Below, piece by piece: positions 1 to 7,987 of a DNA stretch of 22,070 bases. The stretch is from Candidatus Helarchaeota archaeon (GTDB lineage Archaea > Asgardarchaeota > Lokiarchaeia > Helarchaeales > JABXJV01), in the NCBI GenBank assembly GCA_013375355.1, contig JABXJV010000161.1, positions 1 to 22,070 of the forward strand, given 5' to 3'. The notes beneath the pieces were generated by a model that searched no databases, was not told the DNA's origin, and saw nothing but the letters and a program-made list of their open reading frames with translations. The position numbers and the translations under genes were made by a program. Every line of letters begins with the position of its first letter. The first letter of the stretch is position 1.

Positions 1-2
1 AG

Positions 3-194
3 GAAGGCGGCGGTGGGGGAGGCTCACTAAATATAATACCCCTCCTCACCCAACTTGGATCCACACAAACCCCTCTGGCAACTTTAATAACCATTGGAGC
101 CATTTTTATCGTATTATTATTATTAACATTCACCTATTTTTATATCACCAAAAAACCAGACCAAATCAAAAAACAATCATCTAAAAAATGTTAA
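3..194 (+). CDS. C-terminal tail of a membrane-anchored surface protein (5' end outside window)
   Basis: Frame 3 is open from the left edge to a TAA at 192-194 and gives 63 residues. The visible part begins with a glycine run and serine (about residues 2-8), then a Leu/Pro/Thr stretch. A hydrophobic segment follows (about residues 27-48, ATLITIGAIFIVLLLLTF), and a short Lys-rich tail ends KKPDQIKKQSSKKC. This is the normal end of a type I exported archaeal protein: low-complexity linker, one membrane span, positive inside tail. The extracellular part is missing, so its function cannot be named. Codons ending in C (ccc, ctc, acc) are commoner here than in later genes, which may reflect different ancestry. 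The frame has no internal start and is short, so simple ORF calling would skip it. Confidence rests on the coherent linker-span-tail order. Confidence 0.7.
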   Translation, partial: EGGGGGGSLNIIPLLTQLGSTQTPLATLITIGAIFIVLLLLTFTYFYITKKPDQIKKQSSKKC

Positions 195-300
195 TATTAT
201 TAGACAAAATCAGAATCATCCACTATTAATTATTATTCCATCTTATAATACATTCAAGAACCCTCCATTTTATATAATCCAATCATACGTTCCAACATTT

Positions 301-353
301 ACTGTTTTTTATAACACTATCATTTTCCTCTTTTTTTAATCATAAAAAACAGT
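301..353. repeat. Perfect 12-bp inverted repeat in the 195-352 gap
   Basis: ACTGTTTTTTAT at 301-312 is the exact reverse complement of ATAAAAAACAGT at 342-353, with a 29-base loop that holds a run of seven T (about 331-337). It lies 107 bases after the surface-protein stop, and its right arm touches the stop codon of the transposase remnant at 353-355. It could be a transcription terminator for either strand or a leftover of the insertion element. Apart from this hairpin I see nothing coding-like in 195-352. Confidence 0.5.
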
Positions 354-665
354 CACTTATATCTCCACTGCCCACCCTTAGGGTAAAATAGAGGAGGACG
401 GCTTGTTTTTGCTGCCTTCCAAGGAGGAGGTAATTTTCCAACTATCAATTCTGAAACTTGTAAAGCAGCTTTAAAAAAATGTGGGCTTTACGATCAATTT
501 AGTATCATTCAAAAACGTGATTTCATAATTTTCCTCGGCATCATAAGCGGCATCACCATAAATTTCTAAATTTTTAATGGACCGCCTGGATGCTTCCCGT
601 TTTTTCAAGAGTCTTGTCAAATCTTTTAAATTTATTGACTTTCCGAAAAAATAAAAATTTAAGGT
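353..665 (-). pseudogene. Decayed DDE transposase fragment with a homopolymer frameshift
   Basis: Reading down the minus strand from 665, right after the PAC2 stop and in the same frame, there are about 60 codons without a start. They contain LTRLLKKREASRRSIK, then YGDAAYDAEENYE, then LIVKP. The G-D-x-A-Y-D-x-E-N pattern followed by an I-x-KP strand resembles the second catalytic Asp region of IS4/IS5-type DDE transposases (DDE_Tnp_1). The frame stops at a TAA just after the T7 run near 471-477. Dropping one T restores a frame that runs on for about 40 codons (FFKAALQVSELIVGKLPPPW and beyond) to a TGA at 353-355. The missing start, frameshift and short length mark it as a remnant. The family call rests on one motif and is moderate. 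Confidence 0.5.
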
Positions 666-1436
666 TTAACTTATATAAGGTCGTGTCTCTCTTTGTTGTC
701 GCTCCTTCTCTTCCTTAAGTCTTTTTTTAATTTCTGAAGAAACTAATTCTACTTCCGAAATTTGTTTTTCCAACTTGTTTACATCCGATTTGAGATCATA
801 TCGTTCATTTAGAACTTCTACAATTGCCTTGGAAGCCGTAGGATCTAGTGCTCTCATTGGAAGTGTGTCAGCCAACAAACAAGCTCCATCTATATCATAA
901 TGAACCTTTCCCCATGCTGGAATAATGCCATTAGCTCCTGTTATATAACCACCTTTCAATAAAATCGTTGTTCCGGTTTTTGATTCAAGAAAGAAATTGA
1001 TAAACTCCTCACTGGACCCCGAGATATATACTTGCCTATAAGGTTTCTTAAGTGACTCAGGCACAAAGGCACCTGTTGATATAATATTTACTACGCCTAA
1101 TTTTTGACAATATCCACAAACATAATCGGATAATTGATAAATTCCTGCGGAAGTTGTTGGTTGATAATCAGAGGTAAATAAAACCAAATCATGACTGATT
1201 TCGGGATTCTTTATAAAAAAAATCGTTACCTTAGGTAATCGCATTTCGCCACCTTCATCTATGATTACATGAGGTGGGAGATCATCATGATAGACTTCAG
1301 AACTTTCTTCTGCATTTAGAGAACTTACAATATTAATTAAAGCTAATTTTCCAACCATAGCAATTCCAGGCATGCCTATCAATGCTAAAGGGGAATCTAA
1401 TTTGGGCATATCTTTTATAGGTTTTCGTTTTATCAT
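666..1436 (-). CDS. PAC2 family protein (proteasome assembly chaperone-like)
   Basis: A 256-residue protein starting MIKRKPIKDMPKLDSPLALI. The N-terminal hallmark is LIGMPGIAMVGKLA (residues 19-32), followed by a beta/alpha core with SGAF/STGAF-type turns and a Gly-rich GGYITGANGIIPAW segment (about 163-176), as in archaeal PAC2/COG2047 proteins of the ATP-grasp-like PAC2 fold. Eukaryotic PAC1/PAC2 and archaeal PbaB help assemble 20S proteasome rings. The last 45 residues are charged and probably coiled coil, ending R-P-Y-I-S. That is close to, but one residue out of register with, the C-terminal HbYX motif used to dock on proteasome alpha rings. The stop is TAA. No clear Shine-Dalgarno precedes the ATG. 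It lies 135 bases after the UPF0282 gene on the same strand and may have its own promoter. The family is firm; a proteasome role is inferred. Confidence 0.85.
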   Translation of the reverse strand: MIKRKPIKDMPKLDSPLALIGMPGIAMVGKLALINIVSSLNAEESSEVYHDDLPPHVIIDEGGEMRLPKVTIFFIKNPEISHDLVLFTSDYQPTTSAGIYQLSDYVCGYCQKLGVVNIISTGAFVPESLKKPYRQVYISGSSEEFINFFLESKTGTTILLKGGYITGANGIIPAWGKVHYDIDGACLLADTLPMRALDPTASKAIVEVLNERYDLKSDVNKLEKQISEVELVSSEIKKRLKEEKERQQRETRPYIS

Positions 1437-1571
1437 AAATTTACACTTACATCTAATTTTAATGAATGAAATTTTGGATTTTCATTAATATATACTGAAA
1501 ATTTCCCTTATATTGACTTACTTTAAAATTCCATGATATAAAAACTATTCTCCTCTGTAAATTTTTTGTTT

Positions 1572-2573
1572 CTAATTTATAGGAGGAATAATTTTTGTTC
1601 GCTTTTTTTCCGGTAGGTTTAGCCATTTCATAAACTTTTCATTTGGGGGGTGGTTTTTGTATAGAGTTTCACGGATAGCTTCTAAAATATTTTCTGGTTT
1701 ATTTATATATTCTGAAGCACAATACATTTTATGTTTCTTTTCTAATCCAATATCAAAGATAGTATCCGCCCATTTGCGCCAATTTTTATCCCGAAGTAAA
1801 TGATGGTCAATAATTAGACTGGGTATTTTCTCTGCTAGTTGGGTCATATTATTCAGGGCTTGATTTAGAACATTATCAGAAAGCAAGTTACGCAAATATG
1901 TAGGGGGTCCTCCAATATATGCTACATCAGGTTTTTGATTTAAAATTATATCTAATGCGTCTTTATTCATTGGTCCTTGAACATCAGAAGTGAATAGAAA
2001 CTTCTCATCATCATAAATGATTGAACACATGATAACCCAACCACCTTTCGCCTTTTCTTCCCCATGATATACGGGAGGGGAAAATTTTACCTCAGTATTG
2101 CCCCTTTGTAACGTTTTAGCATCAACAAAATGAATTTCCTTGAAATATTTCTTCATTATTTTATTAAATAAAAACCCTCTCTTACGTTGGCTTGCATTTA
2201 TATTATCATGAAAATCCTTTGCGTAAATTATTTTATTAGAATATATCTTTTGTGCAATTTCTTTGTTTGAATGAATAGTAAAATAGTCAGTGAACTGAGG
2301 TTTGTGGTGATCGTAATGATAATGTGATATTATTAATATTTCAGCTTCTTTGCTAGCAGCAACAATTTTTTCAGTGCATTCCTTTAAAGCTTTATATTCA
2401 AGAGGATGGGGATAATAAAATTTTTTGGCATCTCCGCGTCTCGGACCTAAGGCACATCCAGGATCAATTAAAATTTTAGTATCCGGTGTTTCCACTAGAG
2501 TTGCCATAGATCGAACGCCAAAACTTTCTGCAGCTAACGGAGTGATTTTTATCTTTTTTAGCAGTTTGGTCAC
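1572..2573 (-). CDS. UPF0282-type metallo-beta-lactamase-fold hydrolase (COG2248)
   Basis: A 333-residue protein with the archaeal UPF0282 layout. The N-terminal strand ITPLAAESFGVRSMAT (about 10-25) is followed by ILIDPGCALGPRR, then the metal-binding motif HYHYDHH at residues 84-90. Further likely ligands are H170 in VYHGEE, D197 in TSDVQG and the H257-H258 pair in IIDHHLLRD, so the di-metal site is complete. NASQRKRG (126-133) is also typical of the family. The exact substrate of UPF0282 is not established. The start is GTG at 2573-2571, only five bases after the TAA of the upstream hydrolase gene, so translation is probably coupled. The family's usual start lies a few residues inside, but no internal ATG is available. 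The stop is TAG. It is the third enzyme gene of a tight minus-strand cluster. Confidence 0.88.
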   Translation of the reverse strand: MTKLLKKIKITPLAAESFGVRSMATLVETPDTKILIDPGCALGPRRGDAKKFYYPHPLEYKALKECTEKIVAASKEAEILIISHYHYDHHKPQFTDYFTIHSNKEIAQKIYSNKIIYAKDFHDNINASQRKRGFLFNKIMKKYFKEIHFVDAKTLQRGNTEVKFSPPVYHGEEKAKGGWVIMCSIIYDDEKFLFTSDVQGPMNKDALDIILNQKPDVAYIGGPPTYLRNLLSDNVLNQALNNMTQLAEKIPSLIIDHHLLRDKNWRKWADTIFDIGLEKKHKMYCASEYINKPENILEAIRETLYKNHPPNEKFMKWLNLPEKKRTKIIPPIN

Positions 2574-2578
2574 AATTT

Positions 2579-3193
2579 TTAAAGATATTTCTGAACAAAT
2601 TGTATTACTCGCTCTGATAGCTTTCTTTCAGCACCTATGTAGATATGATCAGTGTTAAAAGTCTCAAATTCTTTGGGATCTTTTAATTTATTGAAGAAAT
2701 CTTCTATTAAAGATACAGGAATAATTTGATCGTGAGTTCCTACAGTCAATAATATAGGTTTTATAGGTCTTTCGGAATCCAGTAGAAAACCAAATTTGAA
2801 CATAGAGATTGGTGGAGATACCCCAATTAAAATCTTAATTCTTGGTTCATTATAAAGTGCTTCTAGTATAACTCTACTTCCCCAACTATACCCACAAACT
2901 CCAATTCTAGACTCATCTAATTTTTCAATAGATGTAAAGAAATCTAATGCTGTAATAGTATGTCTTATAGCTTTTTTTATGTTCGGATTACGGATATTGA
3001 ATTTAAATGCGATTACTCCATTTTTTTGAAGTGCTTCACATACCGCATTAACGACATTATTTTCCATTGATCCTCCAAAAGCAGGATGAGGATGAAGCAC
3101 AATTACGCCAGGTTTTTTTCCCGATTCTGAAGGTAAATAGATAATACCGTTAATTTTTAAATCTTCAGATTGAAAACTTACATTTTTTTCCAT
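2579..3193 (-). CDS. Alpha/beta hydrolase, COG2945-like (dienelactone-hydrolase type)
   Basis: About 204 residues from the chosen ATG. An oxyanion-loop motif HPHPAFGGSM (34-43) is characteristic of the COG2945 family. It is followed by the nucleophile elbow G-Y-S-W-G with Ser103, an acid in GTHDQIIP (Asp155), and a C-terminal His183 in NTDHIYIG, so the triad is complete. There is no signal peptide, so it should be cytosolic. The substrate is unknown; small esters or lactones are typical of the superfamily. The frame is open up to a TTG at 3208 and a GTG at 3205, but I prefer ATG 3193-3191: family members start near here, and GGTG at 3207-3204 could act as its binding site. The upstream UroD-like gene stops at 3214 and the next gene starts five bases after this one ends, so co-transcription is likely. 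Confidence 0.85.
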   Translation of the reverse strand: MEKNVSFQSEDLKINGIIYLPSESGKKPGVIVLHPHPAFGGSMENNVVNAVCEALQKNGVIAFKFNIRNPNIKKAIRHTITALDFFTSIEKLDESRIGVCGYSWGSRVILEALYNEPRIKILIGVSPPISMFKFGFLLDSERPIKPILLTVGTHDQIIPVSLIEDFFNKLKDPKEFETFNTDHIYIGAERKLSERVIQFVQKYL

Positions 3194-3213
3194 TTTATCA
3201 TACACCAAAATTA

Positions 3214-4278
3214 TTAATTAAGTGGATATTCACCATATTTCCCGAAGCGTTTATAAGCTCTTACATTTGCAGCCATATTTTTTGCAGGAAAATTAACTGC
3301 TGCAAGGTCGGCATAAATTGTGCCTAATAATCCACCTTTGAATTTTCCAAGGGTCTTTATCATCGTAAGAACTTCAGCTTCAACTTCTTTAGGGGTTTTA
3401 TAAGGAATTATTTTACTAATATCAGCTACACACATGTATGCTATTTTTCCGCCAAATTCCTGCAATCTTTTTAATCCGGTCATTCGGGGCTGGTCTAATT
3501 GAAGACAATCTACCCCTGATTCAATTAATTTTGGTATTAGGTAATAAATATTCCCACAACTGTGTAATAAAAAATACATTCCGTGATCATGAATTCGTTC
3601 AGTAACTCTCTGATAAACTGGTTTAAATACTTCGTCAAAATCTCGAGGCGATATAAAGGGACCATGGTTAGTTCCCCAATCATCTGTTGCAAACAATCCA
3701 TCTGCTCCATGTTTTGCCCATTGGTCAACAAGCCAAATATACCAATCTGCTAAAACATCTGCCAATTCTTTCACTTTTTCTCTGTTTCTTTTTAAATCCT
3801 TTAAAAGATTTCCAAAACCCCTTAACATATGCAATCTTTCAAAATATAATTGATCCAAGGAACCAACTCTAAATTTTTTCTTTCCAAATAATCCAAATAA
3901 TAACTTAGTGAGCCACCATCGACCTTTATTATTGCGCATATGAATTGTTCTTTTTCTTACTTTTTCTATATCTTCCCATTTTTTTACCACTCTGGGGTTT
4001 ACAACTTGACCAATTGTTTCATTTCCAGGATTATACCATATACTACCAAATTCATCGATTAAATAGTGTTTTTCCTTTTTAACACGGGAGACAACATAAC
4101 ATGCCGGTGAGCGTTTGATTCCTATTCTTTTTTGAAACTTATTTAATTTCCATCCCTTGAAAGGGAATATCAAGCCCCCTACAGTATCACTATCGATCGG
4201 GCTGGTGGCTAAATGAAGCGGGATTCTATCTGGTTTTTTGAATTTTAAAGCACGGATTACTAATTCACGGCTTTCCAT
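3214..4278 (-). CDS. Uroporphyrinogen decarboxylase family protein (MtaA/MtbA-like fold)
   Basis: A 354-residue protein starting MESRELVIRALKFKKPDRIP, the standard opening of the URO-D superfamily branch that includes methylcobamide:CoM methyltransferases and many uncharacterised archaeal and bacterial paralogues. Family blocks seen are GLFATDDWGTNHGPFISP (about 194-211), the barrel strand FLLHSCGN with His239 and Cys241, and a C-terminal barrel block around GKFKGGLLGTIYAD. In MtaA/MtbA, zinc is held by H-x-C plus a distal Cys in the last barrel strand. Here H-x-C is present but I find no Cys at the distal place, so CoM methylation is doubtful and heme synthesis unlikely. A strong AGGAG lies 7 bases before the ATG. 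The TPR gene ends 14 bases upstream and the alpha/beta hydrolase follows closely, which fits one operon. Confidence 0.82.
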   Translation of the reverse strand: MESRELVIRALKFKKPDRIPLHLATSPIDSDTVGGLIFPFKGWKLNKFQKRIGIKRSPACYVVSRVKKEKHYLIDEFGSIWYNPGNETIGQVVNPRVVKKWEDIEKVRKRTIHMRNNKGRWWLTKLLFGLFGKKKFRVGSLDQLYFERLHMLRGFGNLLKDLKRNREKVKELADVLADWYIWLVDQWAKHGADGLFATDDWGTNHGPFISPRDFDEVFKPVYQRVTERIHDHGMYFLLHSCGNIYYLIPKLIESGVDCLQLDQPRMTGLKRLQEFGGKIAYMCVADISKIIPYKTPKEVEAEVLTMIKTLGKFKGGLLGTIYADLAAVNFPAKNMAANVRAYKRFGKYGEYPLN

Positions 4279-4285
4279 ATCATTG

Positions 4286-4290
4286 CTCCT
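4286..4290 (-). promoter_or_regulatory. Strong ribosome binding site for the UroD-like gene
   Basis: CTCCT on the plus strand reads AGGAG on the minus strand, seven bases before the ATG at 4278. It sits in the 14-base gap after the TPR gene, so the UroD-like gene is probably translated from the same transcript. Confidence 0.7.
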
Positions 4291-4292
4291 TT

Positions 4293-6257
4293 TTAATTTA
4301 CTGATTCTATATCCTTTTTGTCTTGAGCCATTCGTCTATTATCCCCAAGTGCTTTATCTACTTCATAACATTTTTTGTAATATTCTAAAGCTTTGGCTTT
4401 ATTTCCTTCTTTTTTGTATATTAAGCCCAAATTTGAAAGACCATCTGCTAATCTTGTCTTATCATCTAATTGTTCATGAATTATTATAGATTTTTCAAAA
4501 TTTTCCTTGGCTTCTTTAAATTTATCCATAAAAAAGTAACAAAATGCCATGTTATGAATTGCCTCGCCCATTCCCGTTTTATGGACAACATCTGAATAGA
4601 TATCATATATTTGCTGCATGCAAGTAATACATTTTTCCCAATTCTTTTTTCTACGATAACAACTTCCAATATATCGGAGAGCGTTAGCTTGACCCATTTT
4701 ATTTCCCACTTCTTTATAAATATCATATGCTTTTTGGAAATATTCTTGAGCTTTATCAATATCTTGGCTTTCGTTTTGCCCCATCGCAATCAGTTCGTTG
4801 GTATTTTTACCTTTTTCTGTTAACCTTATACCTCCCAAAACTTTAAAAACATCTGACAATTCTTTATCGCTGGAAAATTTAAAACCATCCTTAACTTTAT
4901 CTGATATATTCCAGCAGTAGTCAGCTGCTTCTCTTTCCCCTAAATCATCTAAAGATGCACCGATGTTATCCCAAAGTCTAAAATCGTGGGGATTAATTCT
5001 TATTGATTTTTTATAAGATTCAATTTCCTTATGATATTCCTTTAATTTTCCATAAGCTGTACCTAAAGCAAAATATGCAGATTCATTATTTGGATTTACA
5101 AGAATAGCTTTTTTATAAAAATCTGTCGATTTTTGATAACACACTATATCTCCTAAATCTCCTAGGTCGCAGTATGCATAACCAATAGCTTTCCAAGCAT
5201 CATAATCTTTAGGAATGACTTCGACAGCTTTTTGGTAACTTTCGATGGCTTTTTCTATATTTTCCTTACCCTTCATCTTTCGGTACGCATTTCCCATGTT
5301 ATACCAGCCATTTTTATCCTTGGGATCGATTTCAATTGTTTTTTTATAACTCTCAAGAGCATTTTGATAATCCTCTAATTCCTCATAACATTTTCCAAGG
5401 TGATTACAAGCATCAGTGTTTTTTGGATCGATTTCAATTGCTTTTTTAAAATTTTCAATTGCAGACTGATAATTATGCACTTTTTCATATGCAGCACCTA
5501 GATAATAATAGACTTTTTCGTGTTTTGGTTCCATTTTAACTACTTTTTTAAATAGATCGATGGCTTTTAGAAAAAATCCCGAGCTTGCATATTCAAATCC
5601 CATATCACACAATTCTGAAGCACTTTTTCCTTTAGTTTTTGACTGAAGTTCTTTGAGACCCTTTGTGTCTTTTTTTATATTGTTTAAAAGAATTGATCCA
5701 CTTTCATAATTTGGATCAACTTCTAAAGCTTTTTCCAAGCTTTCAATGGCTTTTGTATAATTCTCTAGATTTTTATAAGCAACTCCCATGTAATACCAAG
5801 CGATTTTAAATTGGGGGTCGATTTCAACAGCTTTTTGAAAACATTCGACCTCTTTTTGATGATTATTTAATTTGGAGTAAGCAACTCCCTTGTTATACCA
5901 TGCGAGTTTAAATTTTGGATCAATTTCAAGAGCTTTCTCTTGATATTCGAGATTCTTTTGATAATCTCTTAATTTTTCATGAGCAACGCCTAGATTCGTC
6001 AAAGCATACTTGTGTTTAGGATCAATTTCAAGGACCTTTTTATAACATTCTATTTCTTTCTTATTTTGTCCTGAATAGCCATAGGCAAGACCCATATAAT
6101 TCCAACCCTTTAAATTCTTGGGGTCTATTTTAACTGCTTTTTCATAGCATTCAATGGCTATTTGATATTTTCCTTGCTTTTCGTATTCGTAACCAATGTC
6201 AACCCATTCAGATGCGGTTTTTCCTTCAATTTTTTCTGGCATTTCGATTACATACAT
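4293..6257 (-). CDS. Large TPR-repeat protein (about 15 repeats in two arrays)
   Basis: A 654-residue soluble protein made almost wholly of 34-residue tetratricopeptide repeats with the signature W-Y/N-x-x-G-x-A-Y ... A-I-E-x-Y-x-K-A-x-E-I-D-P. A first array covers about residues 14-190. A linker of about 25 residues follows. A second array starts with the same leader (KSASELCDMGFEY) as the N-terminus (KTASEWVDIGYEY) and runs to about 430. The last 170 residues are longer TPRs of the kind seen in LGN- or kinesin-light-chain-like proteins (NKMGQANALRYIGSCYRRKK, LADGLSNLGLIYKKEGN). There is no enzyme domain, signal peptide or membrane span, so it is likely a protein-binding scaffold. ATG 6257 is used, with an in-frame ATG five codons later as an alternative. 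A TATA-like TTATATTAAA on the minus strand near 6286-6295 would give an almost leaderless mRNA. It probably heads the operon that continues into the UroD-like gene. Confidence 0.88.
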   Translation of the reverse strand: MYVIEMPEKIEGKTASEWVDIGYEYEKQGKYQIAIECYEKAVKIDPKNLKGWNYMGLAYGYSGQNKKEIECYKKVLEIDPKHKYALTNLGVAHEKLRDYQKNLEYQEKALEIDPKFKLAWYNKGVAYSKLNNHQKEVECFQKAVEIDPQFKIAWYYMGVAYKNLENYTKAIESLEKALEVDPNYESGSILLNNIKKDTKGLKELQSKTKGKSASELCDMGFEYASSGFFLKAIDLFKKVVKMEPKHEKVYYYLGAAYEKVHNYQSAIENFKKAIEIDPKNTDACNHLGKCYEELEDYQNALESYKKTIEIDPKDKNGWYNMGNAYRKMKGKENIEKAIESYQKAVEVIPKDYDAWKAIGYAYCDLGDLGDIVCYQKSTDFYKKAILVNPNNESAYFALGTAYGKLKEYHKEIESYKKSIRINPHDFRLWDNIGASLDDLGEREAADYCWNISDKVKDGFKFSSDKELSDVFKVLGGIRLTEKGKNTNELIAMGQNESQDIDKAQEYFQKAYDIYKEVGNKMGQANALRYIGSCYRRKKNWEKCITCMQQIYDIYSDVVHKTGMGEAIHNMAFCYFFMDKFKEAKENFEKSIIIHEQLDDKTRLADGLSNLGLIYKKEGNKAKALEYYKKCYEVDKALGDNRRMAQDKKDIESVN

Positions 6258-6310
6258 GTAATAATTTTGTTTTTTTTAAATTAATTTAATATAATAGGAT
6301 AAGCAAAACC

Positions 6311-6319
6311 AATATAAAT
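6311..6319 (+). promoter_or_regulatory. TATA-like promoter box for the amidohydrolase operon
   Basis: AATATAAAT in the 108-base divergent gap fits the archaeal TATA consensus. Transcription would start about 25-30 bases on, near 6340, leaving room for the AAGGAATGA binding site at 6351-6359 before the TTG start. This is judged by eye only. Confidence 0.4.
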
Positions 6320-6365
6320 TGTTTAACAAAAATTGGAGTATATTTACATAAAGGAATGACAAAGA

Positions 6366-7307
6366 TTGGTAATTAATGTACATGCCCATTTAGGTCATAA
6401 AAACAATCATTCTGACACTTTTTGGGACATTTCAGCAGGATTTTATTCCAATTTAATGGGCGTCCCTTTAGAGACTATCCGCAAACAAATGGCACAATTT
6501 CAGAATTATGACGCCAAATTATTTGTTGAACAGATGGATGTTGCGGGTATTGATAAAGCTTTAGTTATGGCAGTTGACTTCGGAATGAATTCCGATGTTG
6601 GTGAAGGTCCTTGGTCTATTGAAGAGACAAACCAGTGGGTCGTTAAACAGGCAAATGAATACCCAAACAAGCTTTTAACCTTATGTGCTGTTGACCCCAG
6701 AAGGGGTGAAAGGGCGATTAAGCTACTTGAAAAGGCTGTACAAGAATGGGGTATGAAAGGTCTTAAACTTCATCCCACAGTTGGTTATTATCCCGATGAT
6801 CCCACATATTTCCCTCTATATGAGAAATGTTTGGAGCTTGATGTTCCTGTTTATTCACATACCGCCGCAACAATTGGTCCACCATTCATGTCTAAATATG
6901 CAGATCCCATATATCTTGACACCATAGCTGCAAAATTTCCAGATCTGAAAATAGTACTAATCCATTTTGGTAGCCTTAGTTATCATCTGAAGTGTGCAGA
7001 AATAATGTTTACAAGATCAAATGTCTACGCAGAACTCTCAGGTTATCAAGCTCAAGCACTTTTAATGCCTGAGTACTTTTTGAAGAACTTAAGAAGTATT
7101 CTCGACGCTCCGGGCATAAAACCTCACAAAGATAGATTAATGTTCGGAACAGATTGGCCAATGTTAGAAGCGATAATGGATCAGAAAAAATGGGTTGAAT
7201 GGATTAAAAATATTCCAGAAAAAGGTAAGGAATACGGTTTAAAATTCAAACAGAGAGAAATAAAAAAGATTCTCAGCCTGAATGCTAAAAAATTTCTAAA
7301 ATTATGA
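6366..7307 (+). CDS. Amidohydrolase-2 family metal-dependent hydrolase or decarboxylase (COG2159)
   Basis: A 313-residue TIM-barrel protein. Metal-site residues can be followed along the chain: H-x-H at 6 and 8 (VINVHAHLG), His136 in KGLKLHP, His165 in VYSHTA, His200 in VLIHFG and Asp263 in FGTDWP. This order and the N-V-H-A-H opening match the amidohydrolase-2 group, which includes ACMSD-type decarboxylases and lactone hydrolases; the substrate cannot be told. The start is TTG 6366-6368. An in-frame TGA at 6357-6359 rules out anything further upstream, and AAGGAATGA lies just before it. The nearby ATG at 6356 is out of frame. It overlaps the next gene by ATGA, so the two are translated together. 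There is no signal peptide, so it should be cytosolic. Confidence 0.87.
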   Translation: MVINVHAHLGHKNNHSDTFWDISAGFYSNLMGVPLETIRKQMAQFQNYDAKLFVEQMDVAGIDKALVMAVDFGMNSDVGEGPWSIEETNQWVVKQANEYPNKLLTLCAVDPRRGERAIKLLEKAVQEWGMKGLKLHPTVGYYPDDPTYFPLYEKCLELDVPVYSHTAATIGPPFMSKYADPIYLDTIAAKFPDLKIVLIHFGSLSYHLKCAEIMFTRSNVYAELSGYQAQALLMPEYFLKNLRSILDAPGIKPHKDRLMFGTDWPMLEAIMDQKKWVEWIKNIPEKGKEYGLKFKQREIKKILSLNAKKFLKL

Positions 7308-7921
7308 AAAAAATAATTAAATTTTTTTATTCTTTTTTATTTTATTTTATTATGTCTCCGCATCATTTTTTTAAAAAGTCCGAACATCCATATTCATTAA
7401 TAGTTGATTTGAAAGGTGAAACTGAACCATTGGGAGTTACTATGGGTTTAGACTTGGGAGAAGTTATTAATCGAATGGATGAAGAATTTATCTGTATAGG
7501 GTCAGGTGAAATACTTGAGGGGATAAAAACTTTTAATTTGGAAGAAATTAGGGCTTATATAGTAAGAAAAAATGACTTAAATACAGTTAAAAATATTTTT
7601 AAAAAGTGGACCAAACAAAAATCATCTCTTGAGATGAAAAAGGAAGTTACTTTAAAGGCATTTCTTGGCACTAAGGATAAGAAATCTTTAATAGTTAATT
7701 TTGAAAATGGAGATACACTTATTTCATTAATATTAGACGATAAGGAAGTTCGGGTGCGATTTATTGGGAAAAATCTCAAATTTATTAAAGGATTTATTCC
7801 TAATCAAAAACAAGTCCTTCAAGGAATTCCTGTTTATGTCCATGGACTTGCATTATTAAAAGATCCACAAAAATGGGAAATTCAAGGAAGAGCTCTTATG
7901 ACAGTAGAGAAAATGATTTAA
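7304..7921 (+). CDS. Unknown protein, translationally coupled to the amidohydrolase
   Basis: A 205-residue protein I do not recognise. It begins with a short hydrophobic, aromatic stretch (IIKFFYSFLFYFIM, about 4-17) after two lysines, which could be a membrane anchor or a weak signal peptide. The remainder is soluble, with alternating strands and charged helices (SLIVDLKGETEPLGVTMG, KSLIVNFENGDTLISLIL). No metal-binding or nucleotide-binding motif is visible. Its ATG at 7304 lies inside the stop region of the amidohydrolase (ATGA overlap), so the two are co-translated and it may act in the same reaction or locate the enzyme at the membrane. An internal ATG 16 codons in (MSPHHFFKK) would remove the hydrophobic part, but the ATGA coupling favours the first. 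Codon use and base content match its neighbours. Confidence 0.72.
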   Translation: MKKIIKFFYSFLFYFIMSPHHFFKKSEHPYSLIVDLKGETEPLGVTMGLDLGEVINRMDEEFICIGSGEILEGIKTFNLEEIRAYIVRKNDLNTVKNIFKKWTKQKSSLEMKKEVTLKAFLGTKDKKSLIVNFENGDTLISLILDDKEVRVRFIGKNLKFIKGFIPNQKQVLQGIPVYVHGLALLKDPQKWEIQGRALMTVEKMI

Positions 7922-7930
7922 ACGATCAAT

Positions 7931-7942
7931 CTTTTCTTTTTT
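7931..7942 (+). terminator. T-rich archaeal-type terminator
   Basis: CTTTTCTTTTTT starts ten bases after the stop of the plus-strand pair and before the convergent minus-strand region. Archaeal RNA polymerase stops at such T tracts without needing a hairpin. This is inferred from sequence only. Confidence 0.4.
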
Positions 7943-7987
7943 CATCAAATTAGTACTAAAAACTCACTTTAACATTATATTTACAAA

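Noticed and set aside
373..384. Short palindrome ACCCTTAGGGT as an operator
   Set aside because: It lies within the decayed transposase frame, has a stem of only five bases, and no promoter is near.
4484..4823. Extra ORFs inside the TPR gene on both strands
   Set aside because: They fall within intact TPR coding sequence and encode no known pattern.
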